This document shows, piece by piece, positions 6,738-14,081 of a DNA stretch of 43,616 nt. Location of the stretch: positions 1-43,616 of the IMG/VR virus record IMGVR_UViG_3300026557_000082; one strand, 5' to 3'. The DNA comes from a virus. The position numbers were made by a program, and so were the translations under genes. How positions within the stretch are numbered: position 1 is the first letter of the stretch; each line of letters begins with the position of its first letter. The notes under the pieces are model-generated. The model worked only from the letters and a program-made list of their open reading frames with translations. It had not been told where the DNA came from and did not search any database.

Positions 6738-8402
6738 TCACGCCTCTTGCTTTGCCCTCTTACGAGCTTCTTTTTCGGCTTTCTCTTTCGCTTTTCTGGC
6801 CATATGAGCTTCAATTAAATCGCTAGCTTCTCCTTTGGTCATTTGGTCATGATATTCAATTTTCTTCCATGTCATCATTTTCTTTTGAGACTCTGTAATC
6901 ATGTCAAGACGCCTTGGACTTGGATTTACCTTGTCCATCCAATAAACCGATTTAGGTTCAGCTATAATCTTCCTTGCTTCCTTCTCTGCAAGCTGTTGAG
7001 CCCAGTCAATCGGTTGTGGGTTTTCTCCTGTCAGGTTCGTTGCCTTGTCATGAGGGCCATTCAATGGCCCTCTCTTGAATTGAACATAATATAGTTCTGG
7101 ATTGCTCCTGGAAGGCGTGAGAGCAATCTTGTGCTTTTGAGGACCAATCTCCAGAACGAACACGCCGCTTGGAAGCTCTTTCCATTCCAAGGTTTCAAAC
7201 AGGTCAATGTGAATATCTGCAAGCCTCTTCTCTTTTAGCTTACGGACCTGGATTTGTCTTTCCTCGTTTTCGATCTTCTCTCTTTCGAGAGCTTCTAGTA
7301 GGCTTTCTCCATCGTTGAGATGCTTGACAATGACTTTCTTGAGATTTTGAGGTGATAATCGATGATTAAGACAGTTGTCAGTGATGTCAAGTAGGACGCA
7401 CTCTTTTTTACCAGGTGCCAACCGGAGCCCGCGTCCAAACATCTGTTTGAAAAGTCCTGCACTCTGAGTTGGGCGTGCTCCAATGATGACCTCCACGAGC
7501 GGTTCGTCCCACCCTTCCGTGCATACCATGACGGTACAAAGAACCTTGATTTTTCCTAGACGGAAGTCGTGATAGATGCGTTTCCGTTCTTCTATAGGCG
7601 TTGTACCCTTGATCACAGAGGCGGGGATTCCAGCCTCATTGAATGCGGCGCACAGACACTCTGCATGGTCAACGGTTACACAGAAAGCCGCCGCTCGTTT
7701 CCCATTTGCATGTTCTCGATATTTGCGGACAATGAGTTTATTCCTGCGAGGTGTGTTAACGGCAGTGTTTAATTCCCCCTCGTTAAAATCTCCCATTGAT
7801 GTTTCCACTCCATCAAGAGATTCTTCAGTTTGACAGGCAATTGCTCTGAAGTTGCACAAATACCCTTCTTTTACCATTTCAATGATGTTTTTGCTAAAGA
7901 GTGGTTGTTTACCTTTGAAAATGTCTTTCTTGTCTAATCGCTCAGGAGTAGCGGTTACTCCTAGTACAAAAGCTTCTGGTAGAGCTTCAAGCACGTTTTG
8001 ATAGCTTCTTGCCATGATATGATGTGCCTCATCCACAATGATGAGAGTGATTTTCATAGCTTGCAGCTTTTTGAGATGTTCCGGTCTGCTAATGGTTTGG
8101 ATGGAGGCTACTGTTATCTCGCATCCGTATTCATGTACGCCTGAGCCAACTTTTCCAATGATAGCGCTTGGGCAAATCATCCGGTATTTATCAGCAGCTT
8201 GTGAAATCAGTTCATCGCGATGGGCAATAATAAGAGTATTGCCCGTATGCTTCTTTTGTATTTTATGGATAGCAGAGCTAAACACGAGAGTTTTCCCTGC
8301 ACCCGTGGGAAGCACTATTATCTCATATCCTTGTTTGTTTTCTTCATAAGCGGAAAGAACTTTATTGATACATTCCTCTTGGTATGGCCTTAGCTCAATC
8401 AT
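6738..8402 (-). CDS. SF2 DEAH-box helicase
   Basis: A 554-residue superfamily 2 helicase: LRPYQ near the start, Walker A PTGAGKT (32-38), DEAH (124-127), TATP (150-153), and motif VI QMFGRGLR (320-327). The arrangement resembles Rad25/UvsW-like and type III restriction-type helicases, but no nuclease domain follows; the last 150 residues are highly charged and lysine-rich. It would unwind or anneal branched DNA during phage replication or recombination. ATG 8402 overlaps the upstream gene by ATGA. With that gene and the HTH gene it forms a leftward operon from the divergent promoter at 8892-8920. Confidence 0.85.
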   Translation of the reverse strand: MIELRPYQEECINKVLSAYEENKQGYEIIVLPTGAGKTLVFSSAIHKIQKKHTGNTLIIAHRDELISQAADKYRMICPSAIIGKVGSGVHEYGCEITVASIQTISRPEHLKKLQAMKITLIIVDEAHHIMARSYQNVLEALPEAFVLGVTATPERLDKKDIFKGKQPLFSKNIIEMVKEGYLCNFRAIACQTEESLDGVETSMGDFNEGELNTAVNTPRRNKLIVRKYREHANGKRAAAFCVTVDHAECLCAAFNEAGIPASVIKGTTPIEERKRIYHDFRLGKIKVLCTVMVCTEGWDEPLVEVIIGARPTQSAGLFKQMFGRGLRLAPGKKECVLLDITDNCLNHRLSPQNLKKVIVKHLNDGESLLEALEREKIENEERQIQVRKLKEKRLADIHIDLFETLEWKELPSGVFVLEIGPQKHKIALTPSRSNPELYYVQFKRGPLNGPHDKATNLTGENPQPIDWAQQLAEKEARKIIAEPKSVYWMDKVNPSPRRLDMITESQKKMMTWKKIEYHDQMTKGEASDLIEAHMARKAKEKAEKEARKRAKQEA

Positions 8403-8593
8403 TTTCTCCCTCCCTTTCGCATTTCCTCTTCCTTGGTTTCCTCAGCATCTTCTATCAGCTTTTCTAGGATTTCTCGTATTTCATGCAATCCATCACGGCT
8501 CATGATGTGACCACTAAAAGAGCCTCCATCATGCTTCACGATCTCATAGATTGAGTCTATGTCTCGATTTAGTCGGTTTAACCAATTAGCCAC
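8399..8593 (-). CDS. Hypothetical small acidic protein
   Basis: GTG 8593 is preferred because AAAGGAG lies exactly seven bases upstream. The frame is open up to 8683, but a start there would overlap the HTH gene and has no ribosome site. The 64-residue protein begins MANWLNRLNRD and becomes a charged helix (EILEKLIEDAEETKEEE). It overlaps the helicase start by ATGA, so the two are coupled. It may be a helicase partner, but no family is recognised. Confidence 0.55.
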   Translation of the reverse strand: MANWLNRLNRDIDSIYEIVKHDGGSFSGHIMSRDGLHEIREILEKLIEDAEETKEEEMRKGGRK

Positions 8594-8645
8594 TTCCGCA
8601 CTCCTTTCAAACAAAATCATCAGATCTGCTTTCTTTTGATTTTTA

Positions 8646-8852
8646 CTATTCACTAATAACAGGTTGTACTTTTCTTGCTTCAAGGTATGTATCTAAGGTT
8701 GATCGACGTACTCTATAGCCTCCAGCTACAAAATATGCCTCTAAATTCCCTTCTTTGATTTCTTGGATAATAAACATTTTGTTGACATTTAACTCCTTTG
8801 CAACCTGTTTGATTGGGATGTATGTGTCAACAACTTCTTTGAGATCTTTCAA
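8646..8852 (-). CDS. Excisionase-like HTH protein
   Basis: The start is TTG 8852, with AAAGGAGAGA upstream. The 68-residue product has a MerR/excisionase-type helix-turn-helix: YIPIKQVAKELNVNKMFIIQ, then EGNLEAYFVAGGYRVRRSTLDTYL. It is the first gene of the leftward operon transcribed from the divergent promoter pair and is a natural candidate to bind the inverted repeats there. Excisionase and repressor roles cannot be told apart; no integrase is in view. Confidence 0.75.
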   Translation of the reverse strand: MKDLKEVVDTYIPIKQVAKELNVNKMFIIQEIKEGNLEAYFVAGGYRVRRSTLDTYLEARKVQPVISE

Positions 8853-8891
8853 GGTCTCTCTCCTTTCAGGATAGGTTGGTTTACTAACAAG

Positions 8892-8920
8892 AGTATACGA
8901 TACTGGTCTATACTTGTCAA
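8892..8920 (-). promoter_or_regulatory. Leftward sigma-70-type promoter
   Basis: On the minus strand TTGACA (8920-8915) is followed, after exactly 17 bases, by TATACT (8897-8892). It reads into the HTH gene starting at 8852. Its -35 box is part of the TTGTCAATA arm of a nine-base inverted repeat shared with the rightward promoter. Confidence 0.75.
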
Positions 8921-8945
8921 TAATTTATGAGAATGAACAATACTA

Positions 8946-8974
8946 TTGACAAATTATCACGAATGGTCTATACT
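8946..8974 (+). promoter_or_regulatory. Rightward sigma-70-type promoter
   Basis: TTGACA (8946-8951) is followed after exactly 17 bases by TATACT (8969-8974). It drives the SSB/nuclease operon. The arms TTGTCAATA (8914-8922) and TATTGACAA (8944-8952) make the two -35 boxes mirror images, and TGGTCTATACT is repeated at 8904-8914 and 8964-8974. A single bound protein could therefore control both directions. Confidence 0.8.
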
Positions 8975-8980
8975 GTTCAT

Positions 8981-9107
8981 CAGAAGGTTGTGCGATGACA
9001 AATTGTGAATACCAAGCCTTACTCCTTGTTACACTGCACTGCACCGCACAACCACCAATTAAATGAGAAGCCCTAGCCATGTCTAGGCAGAAAGAAAGAG
9101 GTTTTAC
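8981..9107 (+). promoter_or_regulatory. Structured leader with possible peptide ORF
   Basis: The expected leader of the SSB mRNA contains perfect nine-base arms GGTTGTGCG (8986-8994) and CGCACAACC (9045-9053). It also holds a 23-residue frame starting at ATG 8995 after GAAGG and ending at 9066, which spans the right arm. An attenuation-like or mRNA-protecting role is possible. The SSB ribosome site AAAGAGG lies after these elements. Confidence 0.4.
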
Positions 9108-9851
9108 ATGAACGCACTTGATCTAATGGATGAACAAATTCAGAAGGCTGCTACTCCCAAGTCCACAGGAAAACCAATATTCCTGTTCCTCAAACCAGAT
9201 GAGAAGTTTCTTATTCGTCCCCTTTTTGATCTTAAGGACTCAGTTGTGCTGATGAAGCATAATTTCTGGAGTGAGGACCCAAACAAGCGGGTTAATGCCA
9301 TTTGCGCAAAAGAGGAAGGTAAATCTTGTCTCTATTGTCAGCAAGCGCAAGATAACAAAAAGCTGACAGCTCAGTTGCATTTTTACCTTCCGGTTTATGT
9401 CTATCAAGGCGTAAATCAGAAAACACAGGAACCTGTAACTTATGAGGAAACTCAGGAAGATGGTTCCAAGGTAAAAAAGCCTGTCAAAGGAATCCGGCTG
9501 CTAGAGCTTATGGCATTTGGTAAAGCTGGTGATGTTTTGAAATGGCTTCGTGAGTTTGTGAAGGATGAGGATAATTGCAAGCTTACAGAGTGCGATTTCA
9601 ATTATTCTCAGAGTGGGACAGGGCAAACAAAGTCTCTGATTATGCAAAACAAAAACCCCAAACCAATGAGTGAACAGCTTGCAAAGGTTGCTGCTACTGT
9701 CAATCTTGAAAATGTGAAGTCTCGTGTACTAGAGGCGCGTGCTCCATTCATCGCTGAGTCTTCCCACCCTGCAAGGGGGAATGACACTGATCCGGCTGTT
9801 GAGGCCGTGAAAGTGGAAGAAGAGTTAGACGACACAATCACGACTTGGTAG
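9108..9851 (+). CDS. Probable single-stranded DNA-binding protein
   Basis: The 247-residue protein has a compact N-terminal domain rich in aromatic and basic residues. A likely zinc site is formed by His51, Cys66, Cys74 and Cys77 (ICAKEEGKSCLYCQ). The C-terminus is acidic (VKVEEELDD), as in phage SSBs such as gp32. The assignment rests on this architecture and on its place as first gene of a replication operon, not on a clear OB-fold signature. The linker before the tail carries a degenerate palindrome copy read as SHPARGN. AAAGAGG is six bases before ATG, and a terminator follows the stop. Confidence 0.6.
   Translation: MNALDLMDEQIQKAATPKSTGKPIFLFLKPDEKFLIRPLFDLKDSVVLMKHNFWSEDPNKRVNAICAKEEGKSCLYCQQAQDNKKLTAQLHFYLPVYVYQGVNQKTQEPVTYEETQEDGSKVKKPVKGIRLLELMAFGKAGDVLKWLREFVKDEDNCKLTECDFNYSQSGTGQTKSLIMQNKNPKPMSEQLAKVAATVNLENVKSRVLEARAPFIAESSHPARGNDTDPAVEAVKVEEELDDTITTW
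9761..9780. repeat. Degenerate copy of dispersed palindrome
   Basis: TCCCACCCTGCAAGGGGGA has one centre mismatch relative to the family. It lies in the linker before the acidic tail of the SSB-like protein and is read as SHPARGN. Confidence 0.55.
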
Positions 9852-9858
9852 TTTGTTT

Positions 9859-9897
9859 GGGCATGAGCAATAAACACGCTTCATGCCCTTTCTTTTT
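9859..9897 (+). terminator. Intrinsic terminator
   Basis: GGGCATGA (9859-9866) and TCATGCCC (9881-9888) form an eight-base stem followed by TTTCTTTTT. It lies directly after the SSB gene, so downstream genes may be expressed at a lower level by read-through. Confidence 0.8.
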
Positions 9898-9914
9898 GCG
9901 AAAGGATAGAGAAA

Positions 9915-10301
9915 GTGTTAGCAGCAAATCAAGCCTATTTGATATCTATAGGTGTACCACAAGAAAAACAACAGAAATGCTTAGATGCTATGGATAAGTA
10001 TGGAGATGATCAATGGTGGTTATCTGATGATCCTAAAGCAAGAGCGTATCGTCAGATGAAAGCGCCTTTCTTGCTCATGCCCTTTTCTCAGTTTCACGAG
10101 GATATGGAGATCTTGCTTAATCGTCCAGTCTGGACACATGAATTTGTTTCTCCTAAGTTTAAACAAGAAGTAGAGCGATCTTGGACATATGGAGTAGGTG
10201 TTACTTCAGATAAAGAACGCCAAGAACGTTTTGAAGAGTCTATGCAGGATTTAAAGAATATGGGCAAAGAAGTTATTATCGTTGAACTGGAGGGAGAATG
10301 A
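9915..10301 (+). CDS. Hypothetical protein
   Basis: The start is GTG 9915, nine bases after AAAGGATAG. The 128-residue product has tryptophans at DDQWWLSDD and in the C-terminal half (RSWTYGVGV), and a charged C-terminus. It overlaps the nuclease gene by ATGA and is probably co-translated with it. It is not recognised; context suggests a role in DNA processing. Confidence 0.65.
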   Translation: MLAANQAYLISIGVPQEKQQKCLDAMDKYGDDQWWLSDDPKARAYRQMKAPFLLMPFSQFHEDMEILLNRPVWTHEFVSPKFKQEVERSWTYGVGVTSDKERQERFEESMQDLKNMGKEVIIVELEGE

Positions 10302-11044
10302 ACCTACGCACCGTCGCCGCTCTCTTCAAGCAAGATGTTTTAGAAATGTTCAATTCTTGGAATGAGGATAAGCCTCTCAGAACTGGTTTTCCACACGCTA
10401 GTAATATATTAGCTCCTGATCACTCATTCTGTATGAGGCAGTTAGTGTTAGCTGCCTTGTATCCAGAACTTGCAGAGCGTCCAGAAACCAAGCCGTGGGA
10501 CACGCTTACCAATGCACGTTTCAAAAGCGGATGGAAACTGCATGAAAAGTACCAAGAACTATTCTTGAAGTATGGAAAAGTTGTGTACTTCAATGATAAT
10601 CTAACGACTCCTGAATTGGACTATTCTCATTTTGATGACACAAGGCTGTTGTGGTTTTCCCCCGACGCAATATTGGAAGTTGAGGGGGAGAGAATGGTCA
10701 TTGAGATCAAGGGATATAAGGCTGAGTCCTTTGACAAGATGGATGAAAATGGTCCCGCTCCAGCCGACGCGCATAAGCAAGTCAACTTCTACATGCATCT
10801 CTTAGAACTGAAGCACGGCTTGATTTTAGTTGAAAACAAGAACACCCAGGAGTTGAAAGTCTGGTGTGTTGAGTACGATAAGGAAATGGTTCAACCATAC
10901 TTAGACCGGATTTATCACTTCAGAACAGCCTTACACAAAGCTGAGAATGATCTAGGTCTACCCAGTCGGATATGCAGTTCTGCCAAGGATAGGAACGCGG
11001 AAAAGTGCTTGTGCTGTAACGTGTGCTTTCAGAAGAAAGGATAA
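10298..11044 (+). CDS. Cas4/RecB-like exonuclease, probably Fe-S
   Basis: The 248-residue protein shows RecB-family PD-(D/E)XK nuclease residues: His82, Asp123 (SPDAIL), Glu136-x-Lys138 (EIKG), and Gln161...Tyr165. Cys45 (FCMRQL) and a C-terminal cluster (Cys226, 237, 239, 240, 243) fit the iron-sulfur cluster of Cas4-type and AddB-type nucleases. It would resect DNA ends for recombination with the adjacent SSB-like protein. No Cas1 or CRISPR array is nearby. The start overlaps the previous gene by ATGA, preceded by GGAGGG. Confidence 0.8.
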   Translation: MNLRTVAALFKQDVLEMFNSWNEDKPLRTGFPHASNILAPDHSFCMRQLVLAALYPELAERPETKPWDTLTNARFKSGWKLHEKYQELFLKYGKVVYFNDNLTTPELDYSHFDDTRLLWFSPDAILEVEGERMVIEIKGYKAESFDKMDENGPAPADAHKQVNFYMHLLELKHGLILVENKNTQELKVWCVEYDKEMVQPYLDRIYHFRTALHKAENDLGLPSRICSSAKDRNAEKCLCCNVCFQKKG

Positions 11045-11048
11045 TGGT

Positions 11049-11249
11049 ATGTTTCAAACCAAACGAACAAAAGCTATTAATGATTGCATACAAGGGATTG
11101 TTGGTGATCCTCCCATGGCATGGATGCTTATGCGCCCTAGTATCGGTCATGTAGCGTTAACGCTTCAAAAGAGACTGAGACAATATTATGAAATTGATAT
11201 CTCTTTTGATGAAGCATGTAGAAGAGTTAGAAAGTTTAAGAAAGGATAA
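11049..11249 (+). CDS. Hypothetical basic small protein
   Basis: The 66-residue product starts at ATG 11049, eight bases after AGAAAGGA. It is basic (QKRLRQYY, CRRVRKFKKG) and has a helical pattern. It may bind nucleic acid, but there is no recognisable motif. It sits between the nuclease and another unknown gene, with gaps of only four bases on each side, inside the early operon. Confidence 0.6.
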   Translation: MFQTKRTKAINDCIQGIVGDPPMAWMLMRPSIGHVALTLQKRLRQYYEIDISFDEACRRVRKFKKG

Positions 11250-11253
11250 AGAT

Positions 11254-11688
11254 ATGGGACGTTCATTTGTCATGAGGAACGGTAAGCCTCAAATTAAAGA
11301 GGAAGAAACTGAACAAGAGAATTATGCTATTGTGCCTATCGGATCAAAACAAGATCTCATTTTCAGAGCTGATAAAATGGGATTTATTGAACGGAGATCA
11401 TGCGCATTCATCCGTGACTATATCCCTGGTGAATTTGACGGCCATGATCTCCTCAAAGATCTCGACTTGTCCGAAATAACCCACACCTTTGTGATCATCG
11501 CACAAAATACGGGTGTGAGGAAAAACGACGGGGAAGAGCATGTAGTGGAACATTTGAAACCGCTCGGAGAAACCTATAAAGCAGTCATTTTTGATATGGA
11601 GGGGAATAGAGCGATGAACGCCCGCGTCCCGCTCCTTCCAGAACAAGCTGAAATCATCAGGCTGGATTTAGAGAAAGAGGCAAGGTAA
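11254..11688 (+). CDS. Hypothetical protein
   Basis: ATG 11254 is chosen because GAAAGGA precedes it and the previous gene stops at 11249; the open frame extends to 11188. The 144-residue product mixes alpha and beta segments (THTFVIIAQNTGV, YKAVIFDMEGN) and ends in an acidic helix. I recognise no domain. It abuts the next gene directly, the stop and following ATG being adjacent. Confidence 0.65.
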   Translation: MGRSFVMRNGKPQIKEEETEQENYAIVPIGSKQDLIFRADKMGFIERRSCAFIRDYIPGEFDGHDLLKDLDLSEITHTFVIIAQNTGVRKNDGEEHVVEHLKPLGETYKAVIFDMEGNRAMNARVPLLPEQAEIIRLDLEKEAR

Positions 11689-12228
11689 ATGGAGATTAAG
11701 AAAAAAGAGACGCCTTTAGAATATCTAGTCCTTGAATTCGCTGACACTTTAGATACGTTATGTAGATTGTGGGTATTGAAGAGTACTCATCATTTACGTT
11801 TTGATCTTGACTTTGCTTTTGCCCAATTCTCGCAAGAGGACATCAAAACCCTTCTTCCCTACTTGCAAGCGTTTGCAGAAACGGGCCAATTAGAACCTCC
11901 TAGCGTGACGTCGGCAAAAGAGCATGGTAGTGCACTTCTTCAGAGGTATAGTGAGGCGCAAGAGCCCACCTTGCAAGGGGGAAGCTTGCTAGAAGAGTCG
12001 ATCAAAAAAACAGCTTCCTTAATTCGTCAAGCTAGCGAGCAAGAAAAACGCATTGATGACTTAGTTGAAACAACTGCACGCCAGAACTTCAACAACTACG
12101 AGCAAGAGAAACGTATCCAAGCTCTTGAGCAACTGGTGAAAGAGTGGAGTAGTTGCAATTGGTCTGTTGCATCTGCACGTGATCTTAAAAAGCTTCAAGA
12201 AAAGACCTCTCAACTCTTAGGAGAATGA
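11689..12228 (+). CDS. Hypothetical coiled-coil protein
   Basis: The 179-residue product has a globular N-terminal half (LEYLVLEFADTLDTLCRLW) and a long heptad-rich C-terminal half (repeated EQEKRI and LEQLV). The two are joined by a linker containing a palindrome copy read as EPTLQGGS. GAGGCAAGG lies before ATG. The repeated phrases QEKRI.DLVE and QEKRIQALEQ suggest a duplicated coiled-coil segment. The function is unknown; oligomerisation is likely. Confidence 0.65.
   Translation: MEIKKKETPLEYLVLEFADTLDTLCRLWVLKSTHHLRFDLDFAFAQFSQEDIKTLLPYLQAFAETGQLEPPSVTSAKEHGSALLQRYSEAQEPTLQGGSLLEESIKKTASLIRQASEQEKRIDDLVETTARQNFNNYEQEKRIQALEQLVKEWSSCNWSVASARDLKKLQEKTSQLLGE
11965..11981. repeat. Dispersed CCTTGCAAGG palindrome
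   Basis: CCCACCTTGCAAGGGGG marks the linker between the N-terminal and coiled-coil halves of the surrounding gene. It is read as EPTLQGGS. Confidence 0.75.
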
Positions 12229-12231
12229 GCC

Positions 12232-12690
12232 ATGAATCCACAAGATCTCTTTCAAGAAGTGCGAGCAGGTGGAGACATCAAATCCTTCCTGCTCTCTCTT
12301 CATCGGAGAAACACAGGAGAGTTGGAAGCGATTGATCCAATCGATACAGACAAGCTAGCCGCTATGCCAACCGTGCTCGTCCCTTCTATTGCTCCCTCTC
12401 GATCTATTGCTACCATTCTCCCTCATCAGCTCTACATTGATGAGGGAGCCTATCATCTCAAGATGGATCATCTGACGGCAGACACCATCGATTTGGTATC
12501 TGAGGCTGTAACGCGCTTCCGTCGTGCTACAGGCTACTATCCTGATGAAATTATCCCATGTCCATCTCGCTACATTCTTCTCAAGTTTGGGCACTTCTGC
12601 CCATGTATTGGAGTGCTCATCCCATTCTCAAGAGATTTTGTGTTCCCTGTGGATTATGATGTTGTTGTCAGGAGAAGGATGCATGGATAA
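12232..12690 (+). CDS. Hypothetical protein
   Basis: The 152-residue product follows its neighbour by three bases and begins MNPQDLFQEV after TAGGAG. The middle is proline- and isoleucine-rich, and the C-terminal part (FGHFCPCIGVLIP, VDYDVVVRRRM) looks like a beta-rich domain. It is not recognised. The last eight bases overlap the start of the membrane-protein gene at 12683. Confidence 0.65.
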   Translation: MNPQDLFQEVRAGGDIKSFLLSLHRRNTGELEAIDPIDTDKLAAMPTVLVPSIAPSRSIATILPHQLYIDEGAYHLKMDHLTADTIDLVSEAVTRFRRATGYYPDEIIPCPSRYILLKFGHFCPCIGVLIPFSRDFVFPVDYDVVVRRRMHG

Positions 12691-12802
12691 TAATGCTGTT
12701 ACCTTCTTCACTGGTTTTGCTGTTGTTCTTGGTATGTTGGTTGTTTTGATTGAACTAGTTGTCATGTGTTTTATTGGATTGTTTTCTCGAAAGGAGAAAT
12801 AA
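12683..12802 (+). CDS. Single-span membrane peptide
   Basis: A 39-residue protein starts at ATG 12683 after GGAGAAGG. Residues 6-33 form one hydrophobic helix (FFTGFAVVLGMLVVLIELVV, then MCFIG) followed by a basic SRKEK tail, giving an N-out/C-in orientation by the positive-inside rule. Small early membrane peptides in phages can act in exclusion or modulate the host envelope, but nothing specific can be claimed. The next ATG follows the stop directly. Confidence 0.55.
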   Translation: MDNNAVTFFTGFAVVLGMLVVLIELVVMCFIGLFSRKEK

Positions 12803-13186
12803 ATGTCTCAACAAATTAAAGAACGTATTGAACGGGGTGCTGCCCTACTTGATGATAAAATCCCCACTTGGATAGATAAGCAAGATCTTATCTTACTTAG
12901 TCTCATGAGTGCATACTGTTGTGTTTTGGGACAGGCTGAAGAAGAGGGAGAGTACTGGGAAACGCTAGGAAAATTGTTCCCTGGAAAGACTGAAGAAGAG
13001 TTGAATACCCTTGCGTATGAGCACGGCTTTAATATACAGCTTCCCACGTGTCGTGATCTCTCAGAGAAAGAATATCAGGACTATACAGACCTGACAAACG
13101 CATGGAAGATCTTCATTGCAGAGCGACGTAGGGCTCTAGGGAAAGCTCAATACCTAATGGAGGATAGAGCAAGTACCACGAGTTGA
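12803..13186 (+). CDS. Hypothetical protein
   Basis: The 127-residue product starts immediately after the previous stop, with GAAAGGAG upstream. It is mainly helical and acidic, with an ARG/LYS-rich C-terminus (AERRRALGKAQ). No known domain is seen. It is the last gene before the excisionase-like HTH gene. Confidence 0.65.
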   Translation: MSQQIKERIERGAALLDDKIPTWIDKQDLILLSLMSAYCCVLGQAEEEGEYWETLGKLFPGKTEEELNTLAYEHGFNIQLPTCRDLSEKEYQDYTDLTNAWKIFIAERRRALGKAQYLMEDRASTTS

Positions 13187-13259
13187 CACTCGTAAATGTA
13201 CTATGATACACTTCCACCATTCGTTGTAACCATATCTTTTCTCGAAAGGAGAGAGAATT

Positions 13260-13445
13260 ATGACAGATGAATTGTTAACCGTGCGAGAAGTGGCGAAAGC
13301 GCTTCGTGTAGATGATACGACCACTCGGAGGTGGATTAAGAATGGCAGTCTAGAAGCCGTCAGCTTGCCTCATGTGGGCAAAAGACAAGCTTATCGGATT
13401 AGGCGTGAAACTTTAGATAAGCTTTTGAATTCTGTACCTGCTTAA
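13260..13445 (+). CDS. Excisionase-family HTH protein
   Basis: At 61 residues it is essentially just a MerR-like HTH_17 domain: LLTVREVAKALRVDDTTTRRWIKNGSLEAV, then KRQAYRIRRETLDKLL. AAAGGAGAGAG lies upstream of ATG 13260. It closes the rightward operon, directly before a strong terminator. It could be an excisionase, or a transcriptional regulator of the neighbouring control regions. Its domain is of the same type as the product of 8646-8852. Confidence 0.8.
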   Translation: MTDELLTVREVAKALRVDDTTTRRWIKNGSLEAVSLPHVGKRQAYRIRRETLDKLLNSVPA

Positions 13446-13467
13446 TTACCACATCACCTAGAAAAGT

Positions 13468-13500
13468 ATGGAGACTACCTCAAAAGTAGTCTCCATTTTT
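13468..13500 (+). terminator. Intrinsic terminator of the rightward operon
   Basis: ATGGAGACTAC (13468-13478) and GTAGTCTCCAT (13486-13496) form an 11-base stem with a CTCAAAA loop, followed by TTTT. It comes 22 bases after the HTH stop. Confidence 0.9.
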
Positions 13501-13764
13501 ATGTCCTCCAAGCCCATTTCTCAGATTTGCTTCTCAGGGCGATTTGAGCGATTTGAAGATAGGTATATGATTTATCGTCTGACTCCAGACAGGCCACTTC
13601 TCGCCTCTCTCAGACGTAAGGCATATGGTTGTAGCGATGTGGAGTATGGAGTAGATTGCAAAGTGTTGGAGTATGCGTTATACTGCACATGATCTACAAA
13701 AACTGGGTAGGGAAAAAGAGCTTACCTTTCCTCTGCCTTTTTGTTTAGGGCTTCTTTTTTTTGT

Positions 13765-13795
13765 GGGCACTCTGAAAAATGAGTGCCCTATTTTT
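13765..13795 (+). terminator. Second terminator-like hairpin
   Basis: GGGCACTC (13765-13772) and GAGTGCCC (13781-13788) pair around TGAAAAAT and are followed by TATTTTT. It provides back-up termination, or ends an unidentified short transcript. Confidence 0.75.
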
Positions 13796-13890
13796 AATCC
13801 TCCCTTTTGAAATAGCTTATATCCTAGCTCTATAGCCTGAGACTGCCATAAATTAATATTAGTTGAATAAAGAATACCTCTGGTGTGCCT

Positions 13891-13914
13891 AGATGCATTC
13901 TATTGCATCTTTTT
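13891..13914 (+). terminator. Third terminator-like hairpin
   Basis: AGATGCA and TGCATCT (13891-13897 and 13904-13910) pair around TTCTAT, followed by TTTT. With no gene upstream since the previous terminator, it may end a small RNA, but no promoter for one is evident. Confidence 0.45.
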
Positions 13915-14040
13915 AAATTTGTCCGTACAGGAGACTTGTATAGAAAGTGCCCATTTTAGTACTTGTCTAGTCTTGTATTGTTGTCCTATTCTTACTAGTC
14001 ATCCGTACAAATATTGACGAAAAATTACACAAGATTTGAG

Positions 14041-14073
14041 CAAAAAGAAAGAAGGACCTTTTTACAGCCCTTC
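14041..14073 (-). terminator. Terminator of protease gene
   Basis: On the minus strand GAAGGG (from 14073) pairs with TCCTTC (to 14051), with one G-U pair. It is followed by TTTCTTTTTG just after the protease stop at 14082. Confidence 0.6.
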
Positions 14074-14081
14074 CCCTTAAA

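Larger units (their letters stand above)
13501..14050. other. Gene-poor convergent intergenic region
   Basis: About 550 AT-rich bases lie between the rightward early operon and the leftward protease gene. A frame of 64 codons from ATG 13501 to 13692 has no ribosome site and starts just after a terminator, so I do not accept it. The rest holds two terminator-like hairpins and the octamer TCCGTACA twice (near 13922 and 14011). Nothing else is recognised. Confidence 0.5.

Noticed and set aside
10298-11044. CRISPR adaptation gene
   Set aside because: No CRISPR array, Cas1 or Cas2 is visible anywhere; the gene sits in a phage replication operon.
13183-13207. A promoter for the HTH gene at 13260
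   Set aside because: TTGACA is present, but the best -10 (TATGAT) is only 13 bases away, too close for a standard promoter.
13501-13692. A 64-codon ORF after the HTH operon
   Set aside because: It begins directly after a strong terminator, has no ribosome site or promoter, and shows no family resemblance.
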